DNA from: Lethocerus indicus
Taxonomy: Eukaryota > Arthropoda > Insecta > Hemiptera > Belostomatidae
Direction of reading: 5' to 3'
Length of the DNA: 64,000 bases
NCBI GenBank assembly: GCA_019843655.1
Contig: JACDQD010000006.1
Span: 23,764,246-23,828,245 of the forward strand
Translations under genes and position numbers: made by a program
Notes under the pieces: generated by a model
The model's input: only the letters and a program-made list of their open reading frames with translations
The model's database searches: none
Told to the model about the DNA's origin: nothing
Part shown: positions 60,706-64,000 of the stretch, piece by piece
Position numbering within the stretch: position 1 is the first letter of the stretch
Layout of the letters: every line of letters starts with the position of its first letter

Positions 60706-63534
60706 TAAGGAAATTAGGCGTGTCGGTTAACGTACGTTTTTTTGTGTGCGTTTCTTCCTGTAAATTCAGATATTTGGTCAAGCTGTCAACGAATGCGAAG
60801 AGAGCTGTAGGATATACGAACGGTCTATGGTAACGATGCATTCCTCCTTTAAGGGATATTTCTTTTGATTCTGTTTTGTCTCTGGTTTAGAAGAAAAATG
60901 TCAACATTTTGAGTTAGATCCGGAAAGAGCGGGAGAAAAAAAACAGAAATCCATTTGTCCCGAGGCGGGTACGATAAACGGCGGCTGAAATGGGCGGGCG
61001 GATGGTGTGCAGTTGGTGCATGTTGCAACATGACCTTTCTTTTTCTCTGTCCATTCACCTTTCTCTTTTCTTCTCTCTTCATAACAGACAGCGCATTCCA
61101 GACGATTGCCGAGCCTGTGTCGTAACAGCAGTTTTTTGGCACGTTCAGCTCGAATGTAATTATCGCCGCGGCGCTCTCTTCGGCCCTGCTGACCGCCCCC
61201 TATATTGTTTCCATGCCGATATTTCAGTTATTTTATTTTGAGATAAAGATTTTAAAAGTGATAACTGTAAACATTTGTGTACGGTGAATAGGTTCGGCGA
61301 CTGTAAATACCTTTACATAGTCGGTGTTGTTCCCTTGAGCAAAAATACCTTCTAAATAAATAAATTGATGATAGGTGAAGTAAATGTGCAAAATTTATAT
61401 AAGAAATATACCAGGGGATTTAAATTTCAGAAAAATTTCTGAATAGTATTTCATAGTGGGATTAAACGATTTTATTCGATTTTCTGATTTTCATACATTT
61501 AGGAAAGTTTCGGGGCTTTTATAGAAGAAGTTTTAAAGTAGGGAACATTCCCATTATTTGTTTTGTGTTTACTTTCCTATTTTTCATAATGAAGTTGAGA
61601 TAGTGAATGAAATGCCTTAACTTAGAGCCCTTACCGAAAGTGAGAAAAAGAAAGGTTGAACTATAAAATAGCCGAAAGATTGAAAGGACCAATCTGCAAT
61701 TTGTTCCAGTTTAATTTCCATTCCACATTTCCGTGCCTGCTTCACTGCCCGTGAGACGGTAACCTATGCGTCCAAATATTTTTTTAAATAGCTTTCATTA
61801 AAATAAAAATGCACGGTAAAAATATGTCCCATTAACGGCGTATGAACAGTTAAAGAAACCTGAAATAATCAATACCGACTAAAAGACACAAACGGGGAAA
61901 AAATCAAACCATAATCGCGTCGCGAATTAAAAAAAATTTAATGCACCAGAAATACAAAGTGACATTTTAATAAATCATAATATTAACAGTTGCTATGAAC
62001 AGAGTACAAATTATGAAGACAATATTGGCGTATCAAACTATATTAGTAAATTAAGATATTCATTTGTATTAAAATGCAGTCTTAATTTCAAATCTACCAT
62101 ATTTTAACTTATTGATTATATTAATTATAGTATATTGATTATTATAGCGTCATAAACAGATATGTTACAACAGTTTCAATTACAGTACGCACTATACAGT
62201 CAACTATTCCTTTACAGTTATCTGCCCCATTATATTTTACAGTCATCTCTAAGGCGCAAAACAGAAATTCGTGTTGAGAAGAACAAGTGAAATGTAACTC
62301 TTGTCCGCGCCCGGGGCAGAATGGTTCGTCACGCTTTGGGAGCGTAATTTTTACATTTTTGCCTTTTGACCTTTCAACGCTCAGACAACATCTGCCGTGA
62401 TTTAGTTATTTCTCAGATACAATTAAATAAAAAACAACATAAAATAGCACGAAATCATTTACTTCCCTATCCTGTTTAAGGAACTTGCGCCGAGCACAAG
62501 AGAAACAGATAAATATAATACAAACAAAACGTTTCATTGAGTGGCACACACCTGTAAGATTCAAGTTACCGGTTGAAGGTTAAAGAACTTTTATGGTAAC
62601 GATTACTTAAGCGATAAAAAAAATTCCCGCACGTTAAGAAAAAATTGTAAACACTTGACTGGTGTCAAGGACTTGTCTTTTCCTACACTGTAGGACTCAC
62701 AATGTGTGTCATTTTTGTGTAAACGAGAATTTTATGGAATTTAGCACCTCATTACACCATATTATTCATTGGATACATTTTAAATATTAAGATGTAGTAA
62801 CCAAAGTTACTACTTACCCTTATCGTGAGGCAATTAAATAATGTAATACCTCGGTAAGGAATGCAAACATATTAAAATGATCGTAACATCGCTCATCGGT
62901 AGTGCTAATTAGTTAAAAATACCATAATAGCGATTAATGCGAATACAGTATATTAAGAATAATACAATAAGGACAAACAACGAGGAGGTTATAAGAAAAG
63001 AAATGTATATAGTTCCGTTTTTTACCATCTCGTTTGATTTCCTTTCTCCGCTCTCTTGCTCGCAGATATTCCAAGTTCGGCTAAATCTGTCGCTGTTAAT
63101 TGTTTTTTTTATAAAAACCCTTTCTTTCACAAAACCCTCACGTTCTCAATGTACTTATAGGCCTATTGAAGTTGTACCCTATATTGTGGACTTAAATATA
63201 ATTTCGGGTATAAACACGGCCTGGGAATCCCGTTTCTTTATTAAGAGTGAAATTTAACCTTGCTACCAATACCAAAGGAAGAGCCGAGATCTATAACAGG
63301 TATCGCTAACTAGGTGTTACCTCTACCTGCCCTCAGCTTTTTTTGTGTCCCAGGTGGGCTGGAGCCGCTCCGCCCCGACCCTACCCCAACTTCCCTCGTA
63401 TTTCTTAACGGCAGACAAACACGCCCTTGTTTAGTCCCCTTTTGTGCCCCGTCGAGGAGGCCCTCCTCTCACCCGAGCTCTCAGAGAATGCGCTCCCTAC
63501 GGGTCCCGGCAAAACACTCGGTCATTCGGAAGAA

Positions 63535-63570
63535 ATTTGTTTTAGCGTTTCGCCATCGTCGGTAATAAAA
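63535..63570 (-). repeat. Possible fragment of the dispersed repeat
   Basis: The plus strand reads GTTTTAGCGTTTCGCCATCG then TCGGTAAT. CGCCATCGTC followed by GGTAAT fits the family, but the ACCGGTTTCGG half is not present. Weak. Confidence 0.3.
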
Positions 63571-64000
63571 ATTAGGAAACATCCCGTGGGCACTCCGTTA
63601 AACAGTATCCGACCTAACGGAATGCTACCTGGCCACGGATAAAAGCCAGTGGGAAAGTAACAGTAAAGCGTACAGGCATTTATTTGAAGTAGGTAAGTAT
63701 GAAGTAGGTTAAATTTTCTCCTTACTTAATTTTTATAAGAAGCAGTACTGGAAAAAAATACAATAATACGAACATAAAACTTGAAAAGACCGCGTGGAAC
63801 GAAACACAGGATAATGAATATAAAAGTAAGTTTCATTACTTTGAGTACGCTCGAGCTGATTCAGAAGTATCTTGTTTCTTTTAACGAGTTAAAACAATCG
63901 CGTTGAATTTTAATAAATTTCAGGGAAAATGTTCTAGCACTTGTCTTTATGAAACGATGGCTTAGTCGATCTCCTCCGCCAGAGATGTATCAGAAGTGGT

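Larger units (their letters stand above)
56593..64000 (+). other. Probable large intron of the membrane-protein gene
   Basis: After the donor at 56593 no convincing downstream exon was found up to the window end, so this 7.4 kb is most likely intron. The frame reads on for 26 codons to 56669 into AT-rich sequence and a GA run (56670-56686), which is not protein-like. It contains further copies of the dispersed repeat (58945-59028, 60618-60705, possibly 63535-63570). Frames such as 60002-60319 and 62937-63257 have no recognisable domain. Confidence 0.5.

Noticed and set aside
1..64000. tRNA, rRNA or CRISPR arrays
   Set aside because: I looked for B-box-like GGTTCGAATCC contexts with a matching cloverleaf, rRNA-like conserved blocks and regularly spaced repeats, and found none.

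Overview
This window looks like nuclear DNA of an arthropod, most likely an insect. It is AT-rich and gene-poor, with spliced genes, many simple repeats, a Ty3/Gypsy LTR retrotransposon and a scattered family of short degenerate repeats. I cannot name the species from sequence alone. Nothing in it suggests bacterial, plasmid or organellar DNA.

Layout. 1-11115 is non-coding, with simple repeats and three degenerate copies of the dispersed repeat family. 11116-16882 holds a broken Ty3/Gypsy retrotransposon (gag, protease, reverse transcriptase, RNase H and integrase all recognisable, all frame-disrupted, no env seen). It is flanked on both sides by near-identical copies of one ~200 bp host segment, and its LTRs are truncated at opposite ends. 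16883-36040 is mostly intergenic or intronic. 36041-36795 carries two exons and the poly(A) signals of a Ly6/uPAR-type, probably GPI-anchored protein; the signal-peptide exon was not found. 36796-51980 is again non-coding, with TA arrays, a purine-rich tract and more repeat copies. 51981-52039 is a possible short first coding exon. 54590-56592 is a GC-rich promoter/leader followed by a 312-codon first coding exon of a membrane protein with a long Pro/Ser/His-rich N-terminal region and two visible membrane segments. That gene continues past a splice donor into an intron that fills the rest of the window.

The most unusual signal is the dispersed repeat family. Its best copy (38094-38130, minus strand) reads as a compact hammerhead-ribozyme-like motif: a 4-bp stem I, CTGAAGA, a 3-bp stem II, GAAA, a loopless ACC/GGT stem III and a GTC cleavage triplet. 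There is one extra U at the base of stem II. Minimal hammerheads of this kind are known from Penelope-like elements and related retroelements, but no Penelope ORF is visible here. About a dozen weaker relatives occur, nearly all in the same orientation.

The two recognisable host genes lie 19 kb apart on the plus strand and show no functional link. All calls come from reading the sequence; no database search was run.
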